55,676 bases of DNA from Actinobacillus sp. (GTDB lineage Bacteria > Pseudomonadota > Gammaproteobacteria > Enterobacterales > Pasteurellaceae): NCBI GenBank assembly GCA_020026075.1, contig JAHHQZ010000009.1, positions 1 through 55,676 on the forward strand, in the 5' to 3' direction. Below, piece after piece: positions 25,752 to 35,272 of this stretch. The position numbers were made by a program, and so were the translations under genes. Positions within the stretch are counted from its first letter, which is position 1. Each line of letters begins with the position of its first letter. The notes beneath the pieces were generated by a model. It saw nothing but the letters and a program-made list of their open reading frames with translations, made no database searches and was not told where the DNA came from.

Positions 25752-27770
25752 TTATTTTAAATCGAGATGTTTCGCCAACTGGCTTTGGCGAGCGTGTTTT
25801 TTTGTAATGGCTTTCTGCCAAATATCCTGTTCTGCAAAAATGGTTAAACGTTCTTTTGCACGTGTTACTCCTGTGTAAATTAACTCTTTGGTCAACACAG
25901 GGCTTGGTGTCAACGGCAGTACGAGCAGGGTATGGTTAAACTCGGAACCTTGCGATTTATGAACGGTCATAAAAAAGGCACTTTCGTGTTCAGGGAGTCG
26001 ACTTGCCAGCTCCGATTGCCCATTTTCAAACCAGTAACGCCCACGTGCCTCACCTTTTTCATCAAAGTCGAGCAAGTATAGTCCCACATCGCCATTATAC
26101 AAACCAATGGTTGGATCATTTTTGCGGATCATAATGGGTTTGCCAATAAAATGTTCATACCCCATTGGAAAACTCAGCTGTCCTTGTTGGCGTAGGTAAT
26201 GAAAAATGTGCTGGTTAAGCTGTTCGCTCCCCAGTGGTGTTTGACGCAAGGCAGTTAAATAACGAATTTGATTGAATGCCGTAAAAATGGCGTGAATATC
26301 GGCAGGCTGCAATGGGCGCTGTTCCTGTTGCAGGTGTTTAACCTGTTGAAAATAGGCTTGGTAGTCTTTCGCTGCCTGTTCAACAATCAATCGACTGCAA
26401 TGCTGAATTTGTTGTGCAATGGCTAATTGGGGATCGACACGTTGAGCGTAGTCCACCAGCGACACTTCGCTTTGCCTTTGCTGGCTTTGTTCTGCTAAAA
26501 AACACCAGCTTTCATCGCCTAAACCACGATTGATCAAGCCTGCCAATTTGCCGATAGCGGGATATTGCCCAAAACGATGGCTATATTGCAACTGGCAAAG
26601 GTGATCACGAAACCAATGGCCTTGCGCGCTTGGCAGATTTTCCCCTGTAACGTCCTGTAAAAATACACAATGTTCCGCACTATAAGGGCGTAGTGTTTGG
26701 TTTGATTGATACTGAAACGCCGACAGGCTCGCGAGTACCGCCCCATATTCTACGGAATCCAGCTGATCTTCATCGCCGAGCAAAATTAGCTTTGTATTGG
26801 CTGGCAGAGCTCGTACGAGATTTGCCATCATCGCTAAATCAATCATCGACACTTCATCAACTACCAGCACATCAAGATGCAGTTTATGGTTTTCGTTATA
26901 AAGCAATTCAGGTTGTAAGGGACGCGCACCTAACAGACGATGCAACGTAGCGGCATCTTCTGGTAGGCTTGCGAGTATTTCTGGCGAAATGTGGATGCTT
27001 TTTTGTAGCATAACAATGGAGCGCTGCACGCTTTCTTTCAGGCGAGCCGCCGCTTTGCCTGTGGGCGCTACCAAGCGAATATTCAGCAACTGCTCTGTTT
27101 TTGCATACAGCAGTTGCAAGGCCAGCAACAAACGAGTGACAGTCGTGGTTTTCCCTGTACCAGGCCCGCCTGTAATAATGCTAAATCGTTGGCGTAATGC
27201 CGTTGCAACGGCGATCTTTTGCCAATGATGGCTTTCCTGCGGATGCTTTTGCGCCGTTAGGCTATCGTTGGGAAAAACCGTATTTAGCACTTGCTTGATT
27301 TCCGCTGTGCTAAAAGGCATTGGCTGATGTTGTGCATTTTTTTGCAGTAAAAAATAATCGGCAATGGCTTTTTCATCCACCCATTGGCGGTATAAAAATA
27401 ACGCATCGTGGGCAATCACCAGCGGTTTCACGCTTGCTTGTGGATTTTCGGTAAATAACACGTTACCCCGTAACGCATTTTGCCATTCTGCAAAAGGAAT
27501 GCTAATTTTTTGCAAAATATTCCGGCGTAGGGTTTCGTTGCTTTCGCCGTATAAATCAAAAGGATAGCTCAGTAATTTTTCCGTTAAGGGCAAGCAAACA
27601 TTTCCCATTTGGCGTTTGTGCATCAGGCTAGCGATTAAAAATAATGCGAGATCCTGCACCGCCTGCGGATAAGCATAGGGCTGTTGCTTGTCGTTTAGCA
27701 ACATAAGATAGTAATAATCAGACGGACGTAAAATTTTTTCGTCAAATAAGTGTTTGAGTAGCGTCAACAT
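25752..27770 (-). CDS. recD: Exodeoxyribonuclease V subunit alpha (RecD)
   Basis: 672 residues from MLTLLKHLFDEKILRPSDYY. Walker A is GGPGTGKTTT at 201-210; Walker B VDEVSMID and the C-terminal FFMTVHKSQGSEF helicase motif follow. It is the 5'-3' helicase of RecBCD. The frame extends 12 codons upstream, but CAAGGAAAAACAA supports 27770, which leaves 16 bases after recB. recC is not in the window. Confidence 0.95.
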   Translation of the reverse strand: MLTLLKHLFDEKILRPSDYYYLMLLNDKQQPYAYPQAVQDLALFLIASLMHKRQMGNVCLPLTEKLLSYPFDLYGESNETLRRNILQKISIPFAEWQNALRGNVLFTENPQASVKPLVIAHDALFLYRQWVDEKAIADYFLLQKNAQHQPMPFSTAEIKQVLNTVFPNDSLTAQKHPQESHHWQKIAVATALRQRFSIITGGPGTGKTTTVTRLLLALQLLYAKTEQLLNIRLVAPTGKAAARLKESVQRSIVMLQKSIHISPEILASLPEDAATLHRLLGARPLQPELLYNENHKLHLDVLVVDEVSMIDLAMMANLVRALPANTKLILLGDEDQLDSVEYGAVLASLSAFQYQSNQTLRPYSAEHCVFLQDVTGENLPSAQGHWFRDHLCQLQYSHRFGQYPAIGKLAGLINRGLGDESWCFLAEQSQQRQSEVSLVDYAQRVDPQLAIAQQIQHCSRLIVEQAAKDYQAYFQQVKHLQQEQRPLQPADIHAIFTAFNQIRYLTALRQTPLGSEQLNQHIFHYLRQQGQLSFPMGYEHFIGKPIMIRKNDPTIGLYNGDVGLYLLDFDEKGEARGRYWFENGQSELASRLPEHESAFFMTVHKSQGSEFNHTLLVLPLTPSPVLTKELIYTGVTRAKERLTIFAEQDIWQKAITKKHARQSQLAKHLDLK

Positions 27771-27786
27771 TTGTTTTTCCTTGTGG

Positions 27787-30700
27787 CTAGTCAAATAAAG
27801 CATCAAGGCTTTCTATAACGGCACGTGCGGGCTTATGAAAATAAATACCACTGCCAGCCTTGCCGTTCATTCCACGCATAAAGGCATACACCACGCCGCC
27901 AAAATGACGATCATAATCGTAATTTGGTAACCGCTGGGCTAAGTAGCGATGTAACGCCACGCTATAAATTAAAAATTGCCAATCGTAGTGATGTTCCTGC
28001 ATTACCGCGGGTAGTTTTTCCTTATCGTACGCCGCAAAATGGTCGCCTAAGCGATTGGATTTATAATCCAGTACAAACCATTGCGCTTGGTAGGGAAAAA
28101 CTAAGTCAATACTGCCCTGCATTAAACCTTGATAGCGCCTTAATTGCATTTTTTGCTTAGAATCGGTTAAGTAGCCGAACTTTTGCAAAATCACACTAAA
28201 ATCTTCGCCTGTAAATGCGTGATTGATACGGAAATAAAATTCCATTTCCTTTAAATACTGCTTAGCTGGCAACTCCCCTAAACAAAACGGCGAATTTTCC
28301 CATAATGGCGTGTTTACAATAAACTGTAACCAGCGTTGCAGTGCGTCAAGGTTTACATCAAGCAATGTTTCATCACGCAGCCCCATTTGATGTGCCAATT
28401 TTTGTAAGCTTTGTTGTAATGCGAGAGGAAGTTCCGCAAATGGCAAAGGTAGCAAAGTGGCTAGCTCGTGAAAATCCTGTTTTTCTAAAAAGTAATGCAA
28501 GGCACTCCCCACTTTATCACCACCAGCCCACGTCATTGGCGATGCTCCCAGTGATGCATTGGGATAATAATCTGCAATGTTTTGCGTTTCTTTTTCTATC
28601 TCAGGCGTTTCCCACAGCGTATTCGTGGTTAAACCCCATTCTTGTGCGCTGTCTTTGCTAGAAAATGGGAAACGCTCCCCTGTTAATTCTTGCTCATTTA
28701 AATGGAAAATCGCCTGATCGTGGCGGCGTTTAATTTTGGAAAAACTCAAACTTTCCCAGTGTTGCTCAATGCGTTGGTTAAATTCAGCGGCTTGTAAGGT
28801 TTGCTCCGTTGTCGGTGCGGTTTTCACACGCAGCGGCGCTTGTGCAAGAAACGGCTCGGCATCATTTAGCTGTAAAACTTGTGAATATTCCAGCCAAGCA
28901 TTAAGTAGGCTATCCAGCGCCACATTCACCATTGGCTCGCTCGGATCCTCTGCCGTTCCTGCTTGTTTTTGTAGTAAGTAAACCAAAGCATTCCACGCCA
29001 TTTTTTTGCTTTGACCTGTAATTTTTTTATCACCAAAACAGCGTGGCAGTGTCATTGCAACTTGATATTTTGCACGAGTAAGGGCGACATACAGCAAGCG
29101 CATTTCTTCTGCTTGCGCCTCTCGTTGTAAATTCTCTTGGTGCGTGGCGAGCATATCCCAATGCACAGTATCCGCTTTTTCATCAAAATACGTTTGCGGA
29201 CGTGTGCCGCTATCTTTGCGTGGATCACGCATATATTCGGCGGCAAATGGCAACCAAACCAAATCAAAGGCTAGCCCTTTGGATTTATGAATGGTGATAA
29301 TTTTGACCAACTCACGATCGCTTTCCAAACGCAAAGCCGTAGTTTCTGCACTTTGGCGGTTCGCACCGTCCACAATGCTTTTTTCAAGCCAACTTACCAG
29401 CGCCGCTTGACTGTCGTGCTGAGTGCTGGCTTGTTGCAACAGTTCGCTTAAATGCAGATAGTCGGTTAAATCACGTTCGCCATCGGCTTGCTGGAACACA
29501 CGTTCAAGCAAATTTTCCCCTGTGATCAACTCGCTTAACATTGGCAAAATACCCTGTCGCTGCCAAATTTGCTGGTAATCGAGAAAACGTTTTACTGTGT
29601 TTTCCCACGCCGTTTCGTTGCTTTTAATGTGCTGAATATCGCCCAGCGCATAGCCCATCAGACCGCAACTTAGCATATTCAATATATTTTGTTTCATCAG
29701 CGGATGTAGACAGGCACGCAAAATGTACAGTAAATCCTGTGCCACGCTGGTTTGAAAAATATTTTTTTGTTCGGACAAATACACCGACTGCACGCCACGC
29801 TGGCGTAACGCTTTTTTCACCGCATCCGCTTGCGTGCGATTTGACACCAGCACCGCAATATTTTTCGCTTGTATCGGCTTGCCATTTAGGCTCGCCTGCC
29901 CTTGCACCCCAGCATTGAGCCACGTAGCAATCGAGGCTGCACAAATTTCCGCAGAATATTCCGGCGTAGCGTTTTCGCTTTCTTGCAAATAAATTTGCAA
30001 CGGCGCTTGGACGGCATCGTTTAGCATAAGCCCCTGCATATCTTGGTGCGCCTTTGGCACGTTCACTTTTTCGTAATTGATACGGTCAAACAAAAATGGC
30101 GATGTGCTATCTTTTTCATTTTGCTGAAAAAGTTCGTTGACCATCGTGATTAAACCTGCGGTTGAACGCCAGTTTTCCTGCAAGGTGAATTTTTGTTGCG
30201 TATTTTTTGCCGCTCGCAAATAAGAAAAAATATCCGCCCCACGAAATTTATAAATGGACTGTTTCGGATCACCGATCATCAAAAACGCTGAACCGTTCTT
30301 ATCGTCAGGGTCGGCATTTTTTAAATAAATTTGATCAAAAATGCGGTACTGCTGTGGATCCGTATCCTGAAATTCATCAATCATCGCAAAAGGATACTGG
30401 CGGCGAATAAGCGCCACTAAGGCGGCACCGTTTTCACTGTGCAAGGCCTCGTCCATTAGGCGTTTTAAATCGTCAAAGGATTTATCCGTGTGGCGAGCTT
30501 TGTAATCACGCATTTTGGCGTTTAAATCACGCAAAAACAGAAAGCGCACAAGGTTTTTTTTGTAATCTGCAACGCTTGTTTTTTGCTCGTTTAAAGCCTT
30601 ATTCGCTTGTTCTAAATGCTGAAAAATATCGTGGCTTAAACCAGGTAAATCTTTCTTTTGAGCTTTGTTCAGTACTTCGGTTTGGGTGTAATGCTTTATG

Positions 30701-31641
30701 CAATCAGGCACGGCAGCTGGTTCACCTTTCGCCCAATCGTCCATTGCTGGCAACCATTTTGCGTGATACGCATTCGGCGCCCCGTCCTTCTTCAAATAGC
30801 CTGCCATCACTGCTTGATTATCCTGCAACAGCGCCAGAAGTTCATCACGATGTTCTCGCCAATAGGCTTGCAACGCCGTTATTTTTTCTAAATAGCAACT
30901 GTCCGCTACTGCTAAACCTTGCGTTTTTAAGTTTTGCCAGCTTAACTGCTCTAAATTGACTGGCTGCTCGGCAATGGTTAGATTTTTATTGACGAAAGTC
31001 GCCACTTGCTCGCTAAGTTCCGCTGGCGTGCTGGCAATGTTTTGAATAAAACGCGCCATGTCTTCATCAAGGGTGTAAAAATTCTCACGCCACACTTCTT
31101 GCGCTAAGCGTGCTTGCAAGGTAATTTCATCGTCTGTTTCCAGCACATTCACATCAAAAGACGTGCCAGACTGGAAAGCATAGCGTTTGAGCATTCGCTG
31201 GCAAAAGCCATCAATGGTGAAAATAGCGGCTAAGTCGAAGTCTTGATCCGCCAAACTAAGGCGCATAATTGCCGTTTTTATACTTTCTCGATCTTGTGGC
31301 AACGCTAAAATCAGTTGACGCTGGAAGTCATCGCAATGTTGTAACGTGATTTCAGGGTTGGCTAGATTGGCTAAATGGTTTTCCAGCAAATGTTTTAACT
31401 CAATGATGCGTTCACGAATGCGAGTTTTCAGCTCCGCTGTTGCCATTCTCGTAAAAGTTACCACAAGAATTTGCTCTACGCTTAACGGCTCGTGAAACGT
31501 TTCTTCCCCCACTTTTAGCAGTAGGCGCAAGTAAAGGCTGGCGATGGTGTGCGTTTTCCCTGTACCAGCGGAGGCCTCGATAAGGCTCACGGTGTTTAGG
31601 GGAACAGTCATTGGGTTAAGGGGTTGCGATGCGACTGTCAT
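27787..31641 (-). CDS. recB: Exodeoxyribonuclease V subunit beta (RecB)
   Basis: 1284 residues, about 100 more than E. coli RecB. Walker A EASAGTGKTHT is at about 22-32, then VVTFTRMATAELK, DEFQDTDPQQY and TIHKSKGLAFDLVWLP (quoted in pieces) are the UvrD-type helicase motifs. The C-terminal nuclease domain has GSIDLVF and VLDYKSN. It is the 3'-5' helicase and nuclease of RecBCD. The start is the ATG at 31641 with GAGGA; a TTG one codon earlier is in frame. Two ATTCCRRCS copies lie inside (28888, 29957). Confidence 0.96.
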   Translation of the reverse strand: MTVASQPLNPMTVPLNTVSLIEASAGTGKTHTIASLYLRLLLKVGEETFHEPLSVEQILVVTFTRMATAELKTRIRERIIELKHLLENHLANLANPEITLQHCDDFQRQLILALPQDRESIKTAIMRLSLADQDFDLAAIFTIDGFCQRMLKRYAFQSGTSFDVNVLETDDEITLQARLAQEVWRENFYTLDEDMARFIQNIASTPAELSEQVATFVNKNLTIAEQPVNLEQLSWQNLKTQGLAVADSCYLEKITALQAYWREHRDELLALLQDNQAVMAGYLKKDGAPNAYHAKWLPAMDDWAKGEPAAVPDCIKHYTQTEVLNKAQKKDLPGLSHDIFQHLEQANKALNEQKTSVADYKKNLVRFLFLRDLNAKMRDYKARHTDKSFDDLKRLMDEALHSENGAALVALIRRQYPFAMIDEFQDTDPQQYRIFDQIYLKNADPDDKNGSAFLMIGDPKQSIYKFRGADIFSYLRAAKNTQQKFTLQENWRSTAGLITMVNELFQQNEKDSTSPFLFDRINYEKVNVPKAHQDMQGLMLNDAVQAPLQIYLQESENATPEYSAEICAASIATWLNAGVQGQASLNGKPIQAKNIAVLVSNRTQADAVKKALRQRGVQSVYLSEQKNIFQTSVAQDLLYILRACLHPLMKQNILNMLSCGLMGYALGDIQHIKSNETAWENTVKRFLDYQQIWQRQGILPMLSELITGENLLERVFQQADGERDLTDYLHLSELLQQASTQHDSQAALVSWLEKSIVDGANRQSAETTALRLESDRELVKIITIHKSKGLAFDLVWLPFAAEYMRDPRKDSGTRPQTYFDEKADTVHWDMLATHQENLQREAQAEEMRLLYVALTRAKYQVAMTLPRCFGDKKITGQSKKMAWNALVYLLQKQAGTAEDPSEPMVNVALDSLLNAWLEYSQVLQLNDAEPFLAQAPLRVKTAPTTEQTLQAAEFNQRIEQHWESLSFSKIKRRHDQAIFHLNEQELTGERFPFSSKDSAQEWGLTTNTLWETPEIEKETQNIADYYPNASLGASPMTWAGGDKVGSALHYFLEKQDFHELATLLPLPFAELPLALQQSLQKLAHQMGLRDETLLDVNLDALQRWLQFIVNTPLWENSPFCLGELPAKQYLKEMEFYFRINHAFTGEDFSVILQKFGYLTDSKQKMQLRRYQGLMQGSIDLVFPYQAQWFVLDYKSNRLGDHFAAYDKEKLPAVMQEHHYDWQFLIYSVALHRYLAQRLPNYDYDRHFGGVVYAFMRGMNGKAGSGIYFHKPARAVIESLDALFD

Positions 31642-31681
31642 CAAGCGTCCTCACAAATTGAACAAAACCTAGCGCAAAGGC

Positions 31682-31725
31682 TAGGTCGGAATTTTTACAA
31701 AATTTTTGACAATATTACGGCGTAG
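31682..31725. repeat. Dispersed ATTCCRRCS element, long inverted pair overlapping the folC end
   Basis: TAGGTCGGAATTTTT faces AATATTACGGCGTAG (one mismatch) around ACAAAATTTTTGAC. The right arm encodes the last codons and stop of folC. Confidence 0.75.
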
Positions 31726-33061
31726 CGTCCACGCCGAGCCATTCGATAAACGCCCCTACGGTATGGAACGATCCGAAAATCAGCAAGCTGTCCTGTGGCG
31801 TAAGTTCTGCGGTTATTTGAGCGATGGCGTGGGCGATGTCATCAAATGCCGCCGCCTGAATGTGGCGTTCAGCCAATACCTGTTGAATAATTTTGCCCTG
31901 CTGACCACGATCCCCTGTTAAGGTTAAGGCGTACCACTCGTCAATAATAGGCGGTTCGGTGAGGGCGTTTAAAATGCCGTTTAAATCTTTATCCGCCAGC
32001 ACGCCACACAGGGCGGTAAGTTTGCCTAAGCGGCCAGCGTTTTTTTCTTGCTGGATTTTTTCTGCTAAATAGCAAGCCGCGTGTGGGTTATGCCCCACGT
32101 CTAAAATCACTCGTGGTAGGGTTTCCATTGGGTGGTTAAGTCTTTGGGCTAGCCGTTGTTGCCAATGGGGCGAAATGGTTTGAAAACGCCCTGTTAAACT
32201 CACTTGGCTTAGCACTTGGCGAATTTGCTCAAAGGTTAGGTTAAACGGCAGATAATCTAAAACCGCCAACCCTAATGCCGCATTTGCTACTGGAATGGCT
32301 GGAATTGGCAAGTCCTCGTAGCGTTCGCCTTGTGCGCTTTGCCACGACCACGAATGGCTGTTCTCCTCGAACGACCAATCCACGCCACGTTGAGAAAGGT
32401 TACAATGTAACGTTTTTGCCACGTCTATGAGCGTTTGAGGTGGATTGGGTTCACCAATAACGGCTGGACAATTTGCTCGCAAGATTCCGGCCTTCTCAAA
32501 AGCGATGGCTTCCCTTGTATTACCAAGAAAAGCGGTGTGATCGATATCAATGCTGGCAATGACTGCCACTTGGCTATCCACAATGTTGGTTGCGTCTAAA
32601 CGCCCGCCTAGCCCCACTTCTAAAATCACCACATCAAGACGATGTTCTTTAAATAAATTTAACGCAGAAAGGGTGCTAAATTCAAAATAGCTTAGCGAAA
32701 TTGTTTTATTTTTTTCAATAAAATCAAAAGATTGGCAATGCTCTTGTTCAGGCAACAAGGTAGAATTAATTCGCACACGTTCACGGTAATCCAGCAAATG
32801 GGGCGAAGAATAAACGCCAACCCTAAGCCCTGCTTTTAAGCAAAGCATTTCCAAAAAACGACAGGTTGACCCTTTGCCATTCGTACCACCAACGGTAATG
32901 ACAAAGGAGGCTGGTTTTAAAAGATCCATCGCATTCGCCGCTGCTTTTACCTGCATTAGCTGATTCTCGGCTAAATCAATGGTTTTGTGGTGTGCGTTTT
33001 GCAAATAAATAAGCCAATCCGCCAGTGGCGTATTGGCATTAGGTATTGACATTGTTGGCAT
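31715..33061 (-). CDS. folC: Dihydrofolate synthase / folylpolyglutamate synthase
   Basis: 448 residues. The Mur-ligase-type P-loop VTVGGTNGKGST is at about 56-66; VEVGLGGRLDATN (read as ILEVGLGGRLDATN) and DVGHNPHA follow. It makes dihydrofolate from dihydropteroate and adds glutamates. Met4 (33052) is an alternative start; neither has a strong ribosome binding site. It follows accD by 14 bases, as in Haemophilus. Two ATTCCRRCS copies inside (32298, 32484). Confidence 0.94.
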   Translation of the reverse strand: MPTMSIPNANTPLADWLIYLQNAHHKTIDLAENQLMQVKAAANAMDLLKPASFVITVGGTNGKGSTCRFLEMLCLKAGLRVGVYSSPHLLDYRERVRINSTLLPEQEHCQSFDFIEKNKTISLSYFEFSTLSALNLFKEHRLDVVILEVGLGGRLDATNIVDSQVAVIASIDIDHTAFLGNTREAIAFEKAGILRANCPAVIGEPNPPQTLIDVAKTLHCNLSQRGVDWSFEENSHSWSWQSAQGERYEDLPIPAIPVANAALGLAVLDYLPFNLTFEQIRQVLSQVSLTGRFQTISPHWQQRLAQRLNHPMETLPRVILDVGHNPHAACYLAEKIQQEKNAGRLGKLTALCGVLADKDLNGILNALTEPPIIDEWYALTLTGDRGQQGKIIQQVLAERHIQAAAFDDIAHAIAQITAELTPQDSLLIFGSFHTVGAFIEWLGVDATP

Positions 33062-33075
33062 TGGTTACTCGGTAA

Positions 33076-33993
33076 CTAAGGTACTAATTTTTCTACTGCT
33101 TCCCCGCAATGTTCCGCAGGCTGAACTGGGGTAAAGGGATTTGGCAAGTGCATTAGTTTTGCGATTAAATCCGCTAAGGTATCACGCATATCTTTACGCT
33201 TAACGATCATATCAATCGCCCCTTTTTCCAGTAAAAACTCACTGCGCTGGAACCCTTCAGGCAAGGTTTCACGCACGGTTTGTGCAATAACACGAGGGCC
33301 GGCAAAGCCAATCAACGCTTTTGGCTCGGCAATGTTAATATCCCCTAACATTGCAAAGCTTGCGGATACGCCGCCTAAGGTCGGATCCGTTAAAACGGAA
33401 ATAAACGGCACGCCTCGTTCACGCATTTTCGCCAACACGGCGCTGGTTTTCGCCATTTGCATTAGGGAAATTAACGCCTCTTGCATTCGTGCGCCACCGC
33501 TAGCGGAAAAGCAAATAAACGGGCAATTTTTTTCCATTGCACGTTCTGCGGCAAGCACAAACTTCGCCCCAACTACAGCGCCCATCGAGCCGCCCATAAA
33601 ATCAAAGTTTTCCGCACCTACCACGACAGGCATATTCCATAAGGTACCTTCTAATGTAACGAGTGCGTCTTTTTCGCCCGTGTTTTTTTGGGCTTGACTT
33701 AGGCGATCTTTATAGCGTTTTAAATCTTTGAATTTTAAAACATCTTTGGGTTCTAATTGCTCACCAATTTCTTTTATTTGATCATTTTTATCCAATAAAG
33801 CTAATAAACGAGTGCGTGCATCAATACGCATATGATGCCCACATTTAGGGCAAACTTCTAAATGACGGGTAAGCTCATCACGGTATAACACTTGATTGCA
33901 ATCACTACATTTTGTCCAAACGCCCTCTGGCACATTGGCACGGCGGCTTTGTGATGAGGTTTGTTTGTTAAAAATTCGATCGATCCAGCTCAT
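33076..33993 (-). CDS. accD: Acetyl-CoA carboxylase carboxyltransferase subunit beta
   Basis: 305 residues. The N-terminal zinc ribbon is complete with C29, C32, C48 and C51. The carboxyltransferase fold includes FMGGSMGAVVGAKF and SASGGARMQE. With AccA it transfers carboxyl from biotin to acetyl-CoA, the first committed step of fatty-acid synthesis. AAGGAATTTATT ribosome binding site. First gene of the accD-folC pair. Confidence 0.97.
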   Translation of the reverse strand: MSWIDRIFNKQTSSQSRRANVPEGVWTKCSDCNQVLYRDELTRHLEVCPKCGHHMRIDARTRLLALLDKNDQIKEIGEQLEPKDVLKFKDLKRYKDRLSQAQKNTGEKDALVTLEGTLWNMPVVVGAENFDFMGGSMGAVVGAKFVLAAERAMEKNCPFICFSASGGARMQEALISLMQMAKTSAVLAKMRERGVPFISVLTDPTLGGVSASFAMLGDINIAEPKALIGFAGPRVIAQTVRETLPEGFQRSEFLLEKGAIDMIVKRKDMRDTLADLIAKLMHLPNPFTPVQPAEHCGEAVEKLVP

Positions 33994-34072
33994 AATAAAT
34001 TCCTTGTTCGCTGTTATAACAGGCTAGTAAGTGGCTGCGTTTTTCACGCAAAAATTGGCGTTATTACACCAT

Positions 34073-34092
34073 AAAAAAGCCCATTGGGCTAG
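34073..34092 (-). terminator. Terminator after the USG-1/Asd-like gene
   Basis: AGCCC-ATT-GGGCT stem followed by T6 on the minus strand. The neighbouring sequence to 34148 also holds a looser AACCGC / GCGGTT pair (34099-34148). No gene in the gap before accD. Confidence 0.65.
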
Positions 34093-34164
34093 GTTCTGCC
34101 AAGCTAACCGCCATAAAAAACGGCGTTAAATGCCCTTTAAATTGCGGTTAAAAAGGATTTAATT

Positions 34165-35190
34165 CTAGCGTTCGTAAACTAATTGAGCTAATGCCACCGC
34201 CATAAAGGCAATATCAAACTGCTGTTCGTCCGCCACTGACCAAAAACGCATTTCGCCATCGTCCCACGCTACATCGCTAATGTGTAAAACGGCTTGGCTT
34301 TCATCGTCATTTTCATTTGCGCCATTGCTCACTGGGGTAACGGTTTTGGCTTGCACTTGAATAAAAGGTACCATCTGCCACGCTGTTTCATTGCTTAAAC
34401 TATCATTTACATTATCGCTAATTAGGCTCACCATTTGCCCTAAACCATAAAATACTGGCACTTGCACGGCGTGAAATGTTGCACTGGCAATCTGTGGTAA
34501 TACGCGTTGTAGCTGACGGCTTAACACTGCACTGTGGTTTGGAAATACATCAAAAGCAAGGCGTTGTGGTTGAGCATTGTCGCTGTTTTCGTCCTTTTCA
34601 CTTTCTTCTTCGTTTTCTTCATTGTCGCTATTGATCGGTAAACCGTTTAATAAACGAGCGGTTTGCCCTGCCAGTTGCACCACGCCACTATCGCCTAAAT
34701 AAGAGGCTGGTAGCATTGAAGAAACCATTACTTTGCTTGGGGTAAATTCACGCAGTAAAGGCGCTATCGCCAATGCGGCTTGGGTAACTTGCACATCAGG
34801 CAATGCCACGATATTGCGTTGGCGCACGCCTGCTACTGCATCATCATTGACAAAAGGAACTACCACTGGCACATCGTCAAAATTTGCCACTAAGCCGTGT
34901 AAATCCAACACGATCGCCCCAGTTTGTGACGCTTGTGCCATTGCACTGGCGTGGCTCATTTGTTGTTTGTCTGCGGCGAAGAAAATGTAATCAAACCCTT
35001 CCCACGTAGTTTCTGGTAATTTCACTTCTGCAACGGCTTTTTTACCGAACCATAAGTTGCGTTCTTCTTCCACTGCGCTGAGATCAACGAAGGTAATTTG
35101 TGCGACTTTCGTGCCAAATGGGTGATTTTCCAATGCTTGTAAAATTTTTTCAGCCAGCGCAAATTCGCTGGCAATGGCGATGTTTAACAT
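34165..35190 (-). CDS. USG-1-like protein of the aspartate-semialdehyde dehydrogenase family
   Basis: 341 residues from MLNIAIASEFALAEKILQAL, with AAGGATAC before the ATG; the frame is open for 41 more codons but that runs through a repeat element and into serA. The fold is Asd-like (LDLHGLVANFDDVPVVVPFVN). I do not find the catalytic cysteine motif of true Asd, so an enzymatic role in lysine/threonine synthesis is doubtful; E. coli USG-1 is likewise of unknown function. An unusual acidic Asn/Glu/Ser insert (about 188-210) interrupts the second domain. Confidence 0.75.
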   Translation of the reverse strand: MLNIAIASEFALAEKILQALENHPFGTKVAQITFVDLSAVEEERNLWFGKKAVAEVKLPETTWEGFDYIFFAADKQQMSHASAMAQASQTGAIVLDLHGLVANFDDVPVVVPFVNDDAVAGVRQRNIVALPDVQVTQAALAIAPLLREFTPSKVMVSSMLPASYLGDSGVVQLAGQTARLLNGLPINSDNEENEEESEKDENSDNAQPQRLAFDVFPNHSAVLSRQLQRVLPQIASATFHAVQVPVFYGLGQMVSLISDNVNDSLSNETAWQMVPFIQVQAKTVTPVSNGANENDDESQAVLHISDVAWDDGEMRFWSVADEQQFDIAFMAVALAQLVYER

Positions 35191-35220
35191 TTTGTATCCT
35201 TTTGATTTTGCAAAATTTAT

Positions 35221-35265
35221 AAAAATATTCCGACCCTGCATTTTCGGCAAGGTCGGAATATTTTT
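35221..35265. repeat. Dispersed ATTCCRRCS element, reversed inverted pair forming a strong hairpin
   Basis: AAAAATATTCCGACC and GGTCGGAATATTTTT, a perfect 15-bp stem with a 15-base loop. The GC cores face inward, the opposite of most pairs. It lies 8 bases after the serA stop, with T-runs on both sides, so it can terminate either strand. Confidence 0.88.
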
Positions 35266-35272
35266 GTGTTTT

